This document shows, piece by piece, positions 1 to 7,277 of a stretch of 64,000 nucleotides of DNA. The DNA comes from Streptomyces sp. RB17. GTDB lineage: Bacteria > Actinomycetota > Actinomycetes > Streptomycetales > Streptomycetaceae. A program made the position numbers and the translations under genes. The notes under the pieces were generated by a model that had not been told where the DNA came from, did not search any database, and saw nothing but the letters and a program-made list of their open reading frames with translations. The first letter of the stretch is position 1, and each line of letters starts with the position of its first letter. The stretch spans positions 930,001 through 994,000 of the forward strand of contig NZ_WEGL01000002.1 of the NCBI RefSeq assembly GCF_009604455.1. The letters run 5' to 3'.

Positions 1-549
1 CAGCCGGGCCAGCGGCAGCCTGCCCTGCTCGTCCGGGGTCATGGCCTCGTGCACGACGACGTTCAGGCACCAGGTCTCGCGCGCCGCGTCCCGCAGTCTG
101 CGCCGCATCTCCTTGTCGTCGGCGGGCAGCGCGTTGACCTGCCTGAGGCGCAGCCCGGTCACGGTGGCGTGGTGGTCCCAGGTGCCGTCCTCGCCTCCTG
201 CGGCCTCGGGCCAGAACAGTGTCGCCGGCGAGGGCCATGCCTCGTCCCACGGGCGCTCCGCCTCCGCGACGAGCCGCCACTCGTGGCCCTCCCGCCGGCC
301 ATCTTGCGGCACGAGGGTGAGCCGGGCCCGCACGGTCACCGGGCCGGCGACCCGCCAGCGCGCCTCGAACACCCGCCGGGCCGCGTCCCCGGGCACGGGG
401 GGTTCGGCGAAGTCGTCGATGTCGCCGCTGTCCTTGTGCCTGCGCAGGGTGCGGCGGACGACCTCCTCGGGATCGGGACCGGTGTGGCGGCCACGAGCCG
501 CCCAGAGGGTCTGCGGGATGGTGGCGTGGTCAGCGGTGGAGTTCGACAT
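1..549 (-). CDS. Partial hypothetical protein (N-terminal 183 residues)
   Basis: An open reading frame starts with ATG at 549 on the minus strand and runs without a stop off the left edge. It begins MSNSTADHATIPQTLW and keeps normal Streptomyces third-position GC bias. It is hydrophilic, with many charged residues, several Trp (including WRLVAEAERPWDEAWPSP) and no signal peptide or membrane segment in the visible part. I do not recognise the family. It reads away from the padR gene, and about 340 bp separate the two starts, so it is probably an independent transcript. Only the N-terminal part is present, so length and domain content are unknown. Confidence 0.6.
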   Translation of the reverse strand, partial: MSNSTADHATIPQTLWAARGRHTGPDPEEVVRRTLRRHKDSGDIDDFAEPPVPGDAARRVFEARWRVAGPVTVRARLTLVPQDGRREGHEWRLVAEAERPWDEAWPSPATLFWPEAAGGEDGTWDHHATVTGLRLRQVNALPADDKEMRRRLRDAARETWCLNVVVHEAMTPDEQGRLPLARL

Positions 550-861
550 GAGCCAATCTGCTGATGGGGGCGGGTGTGCCTCCCAGTATCACCGCTCGGC
601 GCGGCTTCTCGGCGTACGGGGCCGTGGGGCGGCGCGTGGCGGCGGCCGGACGCCCCCGCGCACGGGACGCGCACCGTGCACCCGGGGCGCGCGGAGCCCG
701 CATCGGGCGGCCGTCGTTCACACGTGGTCGCGCCCCTGTGCGGCCCCCACAATGGTCCGGCGAACGGGGCCCGCCCATCCATCCGCTTGGGGCGGACCCC
801 GTTCTCACCGCCCGGCCACGACGACGTGCGAGGCCGCCTACGGGCCCCCGAACCGCTCGAT
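550..861. other. Divergent intergenic region
   Basis: This stretch lies between two divergent starts. I see no convincing gene: open frames here have biased arginine/proline composition and no ribosome binding site. It is GC-rich until about 850, where it gives way to the AT-rich operator of the padR gene. It should hold the promoter for the leftward gene. Confidence 0.4.
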
Positions 862-882
862 ATATATCGGCAGTCGATATAT
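862..882 (+). promoter_or_regulatory. Inverted repeat, probable PadR autoregulatory operator
   Basis: ATATATCG (862-869) and CGATATAT (875-882) form an exact inverted repeat with a five-base spacer. The left arm also sits in a perfect 12-base palindrome, CGATATATATCG (858-869). It is a conspicuous AT-rich island in GC-rich DNA and ends nine bases before the padR ATG. PadR proteins are winged-helix dimers that often repress their own promoter through AT-rich palindromes. The assignment to this PadR is inferred from position. Confidence 0.6.
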
Positions 883-891
883 CATGGCTGC

Positions 892-1293
892 ATGACAGCG
901 AAGAGCATGACCCGGGCGGCGTTCTTCGTCCTCACGGCGCTCGCGGACCGGCCGCGGCACGGCTACGGCATCCTGCGCGAGATAGAGGAACTGTCCGACG
1001 GGGAGGTGCAGTTGCGGGTCGGCACGCTGTACGGAGTGCTGGACCGGCTCACCGCGGACGGCCTGATCGTGCTGGACCGGGAAGAGGTGCAGCAGGGCCG
1101 GCTGCGGCGCTACTACCGGCTCACCGACGCCGGAGTGGCCGCGCTGGACGCGGAGGCCGAACGGATGGCCGCCGGTGCCGGGGCGGCCAAGCGGCGCATC
1201 GCCGAGGGCCGCCGCGCCGGCGCCCCCGCCCGCCCCGCGGCCCGCCCGGCCGAACCCCCCACCGCACCCGGACTCGCGGGAGGCTACGCATGA
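892..1293 (+). CDS. PadR family transcriptional regulator
   Basis: A 133-residue protein with the PadR winged helix in residues 1-85: an RAAFFVLTALADRPRHGYGI helix region, LRVGTLYGVLDRLTADGLI (recognition helix) and the wing around RLRRYYRLTDAGVAAL. The tail is short and Ala/Pro-rich. PadR proteins bind DNA as dimers and usually repress an adjacent gene, often a transporter or membrane protein, until a ligand binds. ATG 892 is used because the family's conserved region starts just after it; no strong Shine-Dalgarno sequence is visible and the operator reaches almost to the start, so the message may be leaderless. The stop overlaps the next start (ATGA), giving a two-gene operon with a membrane protein, the usual PadR arrangement. 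Confidence 0.9.
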   Translation: MTAKSMTRAAFFVLTALADRPRHGYGILREIEELSDGEVQLRVGTLYGVLDRLTADGLIVLDREEVQQGRLRRYYRLTDAGVAALDAEAERMAAGAGAAKRRIAEGRRAGAPARPAARPAEPPTAPGLAGGYA

Positions 1294-2291
1294 CCACACT
1301 GCTGGAGGCCCGCTACCGCACCGTCCTGCGCCTGCTCCCCGCCTACTACCGGCGGGAACGGGAGGAGGAGATGGTCGAGACGTACCTGGAGGACCTCGAC
1401 CGCGACATCCAGGACCAGAGCCGGCCCACGCTCGCCGAGGTGGCGAGCATCGCCGCCCTGGGGGTGCGCAGCCGCCTCGGCGCGGCCGGGGCGCCCCGGC
1501 GCTACGTCCTGCTCGGGTCGGGCGCCCGGCTCTTCGCGCTGGCCGCCGTCCTCCTCCTGGCGGCCTCCGCGGTCGTCGAGCCGGTCCTGCAGCTGACCTG
1601 GTCGTTCACCCGGGGCGGCGGAGAACGGCGGATGTTCCTCGCGGACTTCACCGACCACGGGCTCCTCGCCGCGACGGTCGCCGTCGCCCAGTGGATCCTT
1701 CCGCTCGGCTGGGCCGTCGCCTATTTCGCCCTTCTGTACGACCGCCGCCGCCTCGCCCGGATCGGCGCCCTGGTGGCCGCGGTGCCCAGCGTGTGGCCGC
1801 TGGTCCGCCCGCTGACGGGGGCGACGGTCGTCACGGAGCCGGCGTTCGTCGTGACGCTGGCGCTGCTCGCCTGGCTGCCCGCCCTCGCGCTGTGTGCCGC
1901 CCTCCACCGCGACGCGCCCCCGGCCCGGCTGCCCGCCGGCACTCCTGGTCTGGTCTTCATGGCGACGTGTGTGGTGACGGGTGCTTCCCTGGTGTTCGTG
2001 CCGGTCGCCGACGACCTGGTGTGGGGGCCCGCGAACTGCTTCGTGGTCGCCGCCCTGGGCCGGCTGCTGTGGAGCGCGCGCCGCGCGGCGGGCGTCGCGC
2101 CCGGCGGCGCCCTCGCCCTCGCCGCGCTCGGTCTGCTCCTGCTGGCCGCGCGCGTCGCCGCCGTCTACCCATGGCTCCGGGTGCCCGGGGCCGGTACGTA
2201 CACCGGCGGCGGCCTCGCCCAGACGGCCGCGCTCGCCCTGCTGACCGTGCTGCTGATGGTGGCGGGCCGCCGCGAACTCGCGTCGCGCTGA
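1290..2291 (+). CDS. Polytopic membrane protein coupled to PadR
   Basis: A 333-residue protein whose ATG overlaps the padR stop. The first 60 residues are helical and charged (YRTVLRLLPAYYRREREEEM), like the HAAS-type helical domain found on many PadR-linked membrane proteins. About seven or eight hydrophobic segments follow from residue 70 to the end. No ATPase, protease or transporter signature is visible. By context it is the target of the upstream regulator, perhaps sensing or responding to envelope stress; that is inference. The family assignment beyond PadR-associated membrane protein is uncertain. Confidence 0.8.
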   Translation: MTTLLEARYRTVLRLLPAYYRREREEEMVETYLEDLDRDIQDQSRPTLAEVASIAALGVRSRLGAAGAPRRYVLLGSGARLFALAAVLLLAASAVVEPVLQLTWSFTRGGGERRMFLADFTDHGLLAATVAVAQWILPLGWAVAYFALLYDRRRLARIGALVAAVPSVWPLVRPLTGATVVTEPAFVVTLALLAWLPALALCAALHRDAPPARLPAGTPGLVFMATCVVTGASLVFVPVADDLVWGPANCFVVAALGRLLWSARRAAGVAPGGALALAALGLLLLAARVAAVYPWLRVPGAGTYTGGGLAQTAALALLTVLLMVAGRRELASR

Positions 2292-2492
2292 GCCGTTTCG
2301 GGGTCAGAGCGCGGCGCCGACACGGATGCCGTCGTCCCACGGTGGCGCGCGCCGCGACGGGCCCGCGCGGCCGGGAGGCCCGAGGTTTCCGCCACAGGCC
2401 CGCCGGAATGCGCAGGCGAACCTGGAGGGCGCGCGTCGGCGGCACCGGCTGGGCGGCCCACGCCGGACGCACCGCCTTCCCGTGCGCATGGC

Positions 2493-2522
2493 GAGGGGCC
2501 GGCGCACCGGCGCCGGCCCCTC
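2493..2522. terminator. Bidirectional hairpin terminator
   Basis: A perfect 13-bp inverted repeat, GAGGGGCCGGCGC, with a four-base loop lies between the convergent membrane-protein and ferredoxin-reductase genes. There is no U-tract, as is common in Streptomyces. Confidence 0.7.
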
Positions 2523-2544
2523 ACTGCGCGGTGCGGACTGCGGG

Positions 2545-3909
2545 CTACGCCCCGCTCTCCCGCAGCATGTCCTCGCGCTCGACGAGCTTCACGCGCTCGC
2601 GGCCCTGCGGCTCGCCCAGGGCGCGCTCGGCGGCGTCCAGCTTGTACCAGCCCTCCCAGGTGGTGAAGCGGACCTCGCGCTCGGCGAGGAAGGCGTCCAC
2701 CGCCTCCCGGTCGGGCGAGGCCGGGGTGTGCAGCCGGCCGTTCGCGTAGTCGTCCAGTAGGTTGGCGACGGTCTCGTTGGCGTCGCCCTTGGTGTGGCCG
2801 ATCAGGCCGACGGGGCCGCGCCGGATCCAGCCGGTGACGTAGGTGGACTGCAGATGCGTGCCGCCCTCCTCGACGACCCGGCCGCCCTCGTCCGGGACCG
2901 TGCCCGAGTCGAGGTCCCAGGGCAGCTTGGGCAGCTTCTCGGAGAGGTAGCCGACCGCGCGGTAGACCGCGGTGACGTCCCAGTCCTTGAACTCGCCGGT
3001 GCCCTTGACGTTGCCGGTGCCGTCCAGGGCCGTGCGCTCGGTGCGCAGGCCGACGACCCTGCCGTCCTCGCCGAGGATCTCCGTGGGGGACTCGAAGAAG
3101 TGCAGGAAGAGCTTGTGCGGGCGGTCGCCGACGTCGCGGATCGCCCAGTTCTCCAGGGTCTTGGCGACCATGTCGGCCTGCTTGTTGCCGCGCCGGGTCT
3201 CGATCGAGCCCTCGTCGTAGTCGATGTCCTCGGGATCGACGATGACCTCGATGTTCGGAGAGTGGTCCAGCTCGCGCAGCTCCATCGGGCTGAACTTCGC
3301 CTGCGCCGGGCCGCGCCGGCCGAAGACGTGGATCTCCATGGCCTTGTTGGCCTTCAGGCCGTCGTAGACGTTCGGCGGGATCTCGGTCGGCAGCAGTTCG
3401 TCCGCGGTCTTGGCGAGGACGCGGGCCACATCGAGGGCGACGTTGCCGACGCCGAGGACGGCGACCTTCTCGGCGTCCAGCGGCCAGGTGCGCGGCACGT
3501 CCGGGTGGCCGTCGTACCAGGAGACGAAGTCGGCGGCGCCGTAGGAGCCGTCGAGGTCGATGCCGGGGATCGGCAGCTCGCGGTCGGCCGTCGCGCCGGT
3601 GGAGAAGATCACCGCGTCGTAGAAGGCGCGCAGGTCGTCCAGGCTGATGTCGGTGGGGTAGTCGACGTTGCCGAACAGCCGGATCTGAGGCTTGTCGAGC
3701 ACCTGGTGCAGGGCGGTGACGATGCCCTTGATGCGCGGGTGGTCGGGGGCGACGCCGTACCGGATCAGGCCGAACGGGGCGGGCATCCGCTCGAAGAGGT
3801 CGATGGACACACCGGGGTCGGCGGCCACCTCGGACTTGAGCAGGGCGTCGGCGGCGTAGATCCCGGCGGGGCCGGCTCCGACGATGGCTACCCGCAGGGG
3901 GCGCGGCAT
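2545..3909 (-). CDS. fprA: Ferredoxin/adrenodoxin-type NADP+ reductase, FprA-like
   Basis: A 454-residue flavoprotein, close to the roughly 456 residues of mycobacterial FprA. The FAD-binding dinucleotide motif is at the N-terminus (VAIVGAGPAGIYAA). The family signature PFGLIRYGVAPDHPRIK follows, then a second nucleotide motif for NADP (VAVLGVGNVALDVARV, roughly residues 145-165) and the C-terminal FAD motif GWIRRGPVGLIGHTKGDA. Such enzymes pass electrons from NADPH to ferredoxins that serve P450s or iron metabolism. ATG 3909 has AAGGGAA upstream. An iron-box-like palindrome lies about 47-65 bp upstream, so iron control by a DmdR/IdeR repressor is likely. The gene diverges from the SDR gene at 4122. 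Confidence 0.93.
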   Translation of the reverse strand: MPRPLRVAIVGAGPAGIYAADALLKSEVAADPGVSIDLFERMPAPFGLIRYGVAPDHPRIKGIVTALHQVLDKPQIRLFGNVDYPTDISLDDLRAFYDAVIFSTGATADRELPIPGIDLDGSYGAADFVSWYDGHPDVPRTWPLDAEKVAVLGVGNVALDVARVLAKTADELLPTEIPPNVYDGLKANKAMEIHVFGRRGPAQAKFSPMELRELDHSPNIEVIVDPEDIDYDEGSIETRRGNKQADMVAKTLENWAIRDVGDRPHKLFLHFFESPTEILGEDGRVVGLRTERTALDGTGNVKGTGEFKDWDVTAVYRAVGYLSEKLPKLPWDLDSGTVPDEGGRVVEEGGTHLQSTYVTGWIRRGPVGLIGHTKGDANETVANLLDDYANGRLHTPASPDREAVDAFLAEREVRFTTWEGWYKLDAAERALGEPQGRERVKLVEREDMLRESGA

Positions 3910-3955
3910 GATCAGGTTCCCTTCGCGTCTGAATGGGCGACTTGATCAGGAAGCC

Positions 3956-3974
3956 TAAGCTAAGGCAGACCTAA
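3956..3974. promoter_or_regulatory. Iron box (DmdR1/IdeR-type operator)
   Basis: TAAGCTAAGGCAGACCTAA matches the Streptomyces DmdR1 consensus TTAGGTTAGGCTCACCTAA at 14 of 19 positions and keeps both half-site cores. It sits between the divergent fprA and SDR genes, close to the expected fprA promoter. Repression by Fe2+-DmdR1 is inferred. Confidence 0.6.
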
Positions 3975-4121
3975 GTTGGTACGCGGGTCCGGTCTATGAC
4001 CCCATAAGTGGATCTTATGACATACCTAGCGTCGTCTTATGGTCCGGGGTGTTCCCCCCGGAGCGACCGGTGCCCGACCCTGTCCTCGGACGCGAGACAG
4101 GACGGGAGACAGGGGGCGAGC

Positions 4122-5180
4122 GTGGACCTAGACGCGGGGACGACCGTGGCGGTGACGGGCGGCAGCGGTTTCGTCGGCAGTCATCTGGTGCGACGCCTGC
4201 TGGAGCGGGGCTACCAGGTCCACGCCACCGTACGGAACAGGGCCGACGCGGCCAAGGTCCGGCCGCTGTGGGAGCTGCAGGAGGAGTTTCCCGGCCGACT
4301 GCGGCTGTTCGAGGCCGACCTGCTCAGGGACGGGACGTTCGATGCGGCGTTCCGTGCGTGCGAGGTCGTCTTCCATGTGGCCTCGCCGTTCCTGATGCCG
4401 GAGCGGATCAAGGACGGCCGACGGGACGTCGTGGACCCGGCGCTGCTGGGCACCCGCAACGTCCTGGCGGCGATCGAGCGGACCCCTCAGGTGCACACGC
4501 TCGTGTTCACGTCCACCGTGGGCGCGATCTTCGGCGACTACGCCGACGTGCTCGCGATGGACTGCCAGGTACTCTCCGAGCGGTACTGCAACACGACCAG
4601 CACCGTCGGGAACAACCCCTACCACTACGCCAAGACGCTGGCGGAACGCGCCGCGTGGGAGGCCGAGGCGGAGCAGGACCGCTGGCGCATGGTGTCGGTC
4701 AACCCCGGACTGATCCTGGGGCCTTCGTTCACGCCCGCGTCCGACTCCGGCAGCCTCTTCCTGCTGGACGAGCTGTTCCAGGGCTACTTCTGTTACGGAG
4801 CACCGGACTTCAGCTTCACCACGGCGGACGTCCGGGACGTGGCCGACGCGCACATCGCCGCCGCCGAGAAACCTGCGGCGCACGGGCGGTACATCGTGGC
4901 CGCCGAGACCATGACCTCCTTCCACGAGATGGCCCGCGTCATCCTCACCCGCCACCCCCGCGACCTCCGGCTCCCGCGCACCGGGCTCCCGCACTGGCCG
5001 GTCCGCATCCTGGGCCCCGCCTTCGGCCTCACCCAGGACTACATCCGCAGGCACCTCGGCATCCGCTTCCGCGTCGACAACCGCCGCAGCATCGACGAAC
5101 TCGGCCTGACCTACCGTCCGTTGGCTGAGACCCTGCTCGACCACTACGAGAGCCGGCGGGCACACCGGCGCCGCGGCTGA
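4122..5180 (+). CDS. NAD(P)-dependent extended SDR, dihydroflavonol-reductase-like
   Basis: A 352-residue extended short-chain dehydrogenase/reductase. The Rossmann motif VTGGSGFVGSH is at residues 9-19, TSTVGAIFG gives the central Ser/Thr region, and the YHYAKT segment supplies the catalytic Tyr-x-x-x-Lys. Overall it resembles the dihydroflavonol-4-reductase/cinnamoyl-CoA-reductase group, which reduces ketones or aldehydes on small molecules with NAD(P)H. The substrate cannot be told from the sequence. GTG 4122 is chosen because AGGGGGCGAG lies just upstream and the dinucleotide fold begins soon after; an in-frame GTG at 4008 would add 38 poorly conserved residues. It shares a divergent promoter region containing an iron box with fprA. 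Confidence 0.85.
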   Translation: MDLDAGTTVAVTGGSGFVGSHLVRRLLERGYQVHATVRNRADAAKVRPLWELQEEFPGRLRLFEADLLRDGTFDAAFRACEVVFHVASPFLMPERIKDGRRDVVDPALLGTRNVLAAIERTPQVHTLVFTSTVGAIFGDYADVLAMDCQVLSERYCNTTSTVGNNPYHYAKTLAERAAWEAEAEQDRWRMVSVNPGLILGPSFTPASDSGSLFLLDELFQGYFCYGAPDFSFTTADVRDVADAHIAAAEKPAAHGRYIVAAETMTSFHEMARVILTRHPRDLRLPRTGLPHWPVRILGPAFGLTQDYIRRHLGIRFRVDNRRSIDELGLTYRPLAETLLDHYESRRAHRRRG

Positions 5181-5213
5181 TCCCGGTCCCGGTCGTCCCG
5201 GTCCGCGGACCTC

Positions 5214-6974
5214 TCAGGCGGGCCGCACGATCCGGTGGATCGCCGACTCACCGGCGCCGTAGATCGACTCCTCGCGTATCGACGCCCCCGGGCCCGGCGC
5301 GTGCACCATCATGCCGCCGCCGACGTGGAGGCCCACGTGCCGGTCGTCGTCGAAGAAGAGGACCAGGTCGCCGGGCTCGATCCCGGCGAGGGTGACCGGG
5401 GCGCCGGCGAGCGCCTGCTGGTACGCGGCCCGCGGCAGCGGCACCCCGGCGGCCTTCCAGGCGGCCTGGGTGAGGCTGGAGCAGTCGTACGAGTCCGGCC
5501 CGGTCGCACCCCACACACAGGGCTTGCCGACCTGCCCCCGGGCGAACGCGATGGCCTTGGCGGCCCGCGTGGCCTGAGGCCACTCGGGAACGGGGGCCGG
5601 CATTGCCGTCGCCGTCGCACCGGTGGCCGCCCATTCCGGTTGCTGCCACGGGCCGGTCGTCGGGTCTGAGGGTGCGGCCTGCGCGGGAGGGGTGGGGGGT
5701 ACGGCTGTGATGGGCGCGGGGGATGCTGCCCATTCCGGTTGCTGCCACTGAAGGGTCGTCGGGTCTGGGGACGCGGTCTGCGCGGGAGGCGTGGGGAACA
5801 CGGCCGTGGCGGGTGCGGGGGATGCCGCCCATTCCGGTTGCTGCCACTGGCTGGTTGCGAAGTCCAGGGAGTCAGGCTCCACGGGTGGCGCGAGGGGCGC
5901 CGTGGCGATGGAAGCCCACGGCGCGGCCGCTGTCGGCGTGGGCGGTGCGGCCGTAACAGGAGCGGATGGTGTGGCCGTCATGGGCGTGGGTGGTGTGGCC
6001 GTCACGTACGTCGGCGGTATGCCCGTCACCGGCTCCGGCGGTGCGGTCGTCACGAACTCCGGCGCTGTGGCCGTCACGAACTCCGGCGCAGTAGCCGTCA
6101 TGGGTGCGGTTTGAGCGGTCGCGGCGGCCGTCGTGAGCCGGGCGGTGTAGCGGGTGATCACGTCGCTCGCCGCGGCCAGCTTGCGCTGGTTGTTCGCCTT
6201 GGAGGCGGAGGGGGAGGGGCGGCCCGGCGCGGTCGGCAGTGCGGCCGCCGGGAGGACGGCCGTCTCGACGGGACCGGCTCCGGCCGCCGGCTCAGTACCG
6301 AGGCCGGCCGGAGGCACCGGACCGAGACCGCTCGGTTCCGCCGGTCCGAGGCCCGCCGGTGCCACCCGACCGAGACCGGCCGGTACTCCACGCCCATCGG
6401 GAGCCACCACGGCTGACGCGCCGGCCGCACCTGTTCCGTCGGCGCCGGTCGACTCCCCGCTCCCGCTCGGAAGTTCGAGGCGCCGTGACCCGGTCAGGGC
6501 AACGCGTCCGCTCTCGCGTGCCGCCAGGGCGAGGCTCTCCGGGTCCGTCGCCCGGCCGGCCGTCAGCTCGGCCACCGTGCGGTCGACGACGCGCTCCAGG
6601 GCCTCGCGCCGCCGAGCGGAGGGGCCCATGCCCGGGGCGTCCGGCGCGCCGCCCGGAAGGCCGCCGCGGTCCCGGGAGCGGCCCGCAGCCGGGTCGGGGC
6701 GGTCGGGCTGCCGGTCGGCGGGCAGGACGGCGGGGACGGTCGGGCCGAGCTTGGCGCGTGCCCCCTCGAACCACTGCCGGGCGACCTCGTCGAGAGCGGG
6801 ATCCGCCGCCCGCCCGGAGCGCTTGGCCAGCGGGACGCCCCGCGAGCGCGTCACCGAGGCCATGGCCCGGGTCGCGTTGTAGTTGCCGGTCGCGTTCTCG
6901 GCCTGGTCGTACAGGGAGTGGATCCGCTGCCGGACCTCGTCCTGCGCAACCTCGTCGCGGCTCTCCGGCGCCAT
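5214..6974 (-). CDS. NlpC/P60 (C40) peptidase-domain protein with long repeat linker
   Basis: A 586-residue protein. The N-terminal 130 residues are charged and helical, containing YDQAENATGNYNATRAMASV. Residues 150-470 are a low-complexity Ala/Pro/Thr linker with repeats. The last 115 residues are an NlpC/P60 domain with catalytic Cys (YDCSSL, about 498), His (HVGLHV, about 546) and a third polar residue (MVHAP, about 558). These enzymes cleave gamma-D-Glu-diamino acid bonds in peptidoglycan. I see no clear signal peptide, so secretion may need another route or a cytoplasmic role is possible. ATG 6974 follows GAAGGAG at a 10-base spacing; a GTG at 7001 is an alternative. It diverges from the wall-anchored DUF1996 gene, which fits a cell-wall role. 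Confidence 0.85.
   Translation of the reverse strand: MAPESRDEVAQDEVRQRIHSLYDQAENATGNYNATRAMASVTRSRGVPLAKRSGRAADPALDEVARQWFEGARAKLGPTVPAVLPADRQPDRPDPAAGRSRDRGGLPGGAPDAPGMGPSARRREALERVVDRTVAELTAGRATDPESLALAARESGRVALTGSRRLELPSGSGESTGADGTGAAGASAVVAPDGRGVPAGLGRVAPAGLGPAEPSGLGPVPPAGLGTEPAAGAGPVETAVLPAAALPTAPGRPSPSASKANNQRKLAAASDVITRYTARLTTAAATAQTAPMTATAPEFVTATAPEFVTTAPPEPVTGIPPTYVTATPPTPMTATPSAPVTAAPPTPTAAAPWASIATAPLAPPVEPDSLDFATSQWQQPEWAASPAPATAVFPTPPAQTASPDPTTLQWQQPEWAASPAPITAVPPTPPAQAAPSDPTTGPWQQPEWAATGATATAMPAPVPEWPQATRAAKAIAFARGQVGKPCVWGATGPDSYDCSSLTQAAWKAAGVPLPRAAYQQALAGAPVTLAGIEPGDLVLFFDDDRHVGLHVGGGMMVHAPGPGASIREESIYGAGESAIHRIVRPA
5628..5858 (-). repeat. Three-copy 99-bp coding repeat (33 residues)
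   Basis: The segment coding WQQPEWAAS recurs at about 5631, 5730 and 5829 with an exact 99-base period. Further degenerate Val-Thr-Ala units lie beyond. It lies in the linker of the NlpC/P60 protein and keeps frame. Confidence 0.8.
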
Positions 6975-7277
6975 GGAAGACACGCTCCTTCCTTGCCCCA
7001 CAGGGCAGTTGGGCCGTTGCTGTCCGGTCCGTCGAGGGCCGGGCGGCCTCGCGTCAACCTAGCCAACCTGTGTACCTCGTGTGAAGGTTGAGGTGTGAAA
7101 TGTCCGATACGTATTTGTGATGTTCGTGATGCCGTTCGAAGGGGAAGGGGAGAGATCCGCGTTTTCCTGTGAGGTCCCGGTGAATCCGCGATGCGGTTGA
7201 ACACATCGGTGCCGCCCTCCGTATGGGGCCGGGGAGCTCCATGCCCGACCGGCGCACACACCACACAGGGGACGACC
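6975..7277. other. Divergent promoter region
   Basis: This region separates the NlpC/P60 gene from the DUF1996 gene. It is less GC-rich between about 7085 and 7150 than its surroundings, as expected for promoters in both directions. No gene or RNA structure was recognised. Confidence 0.5.
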
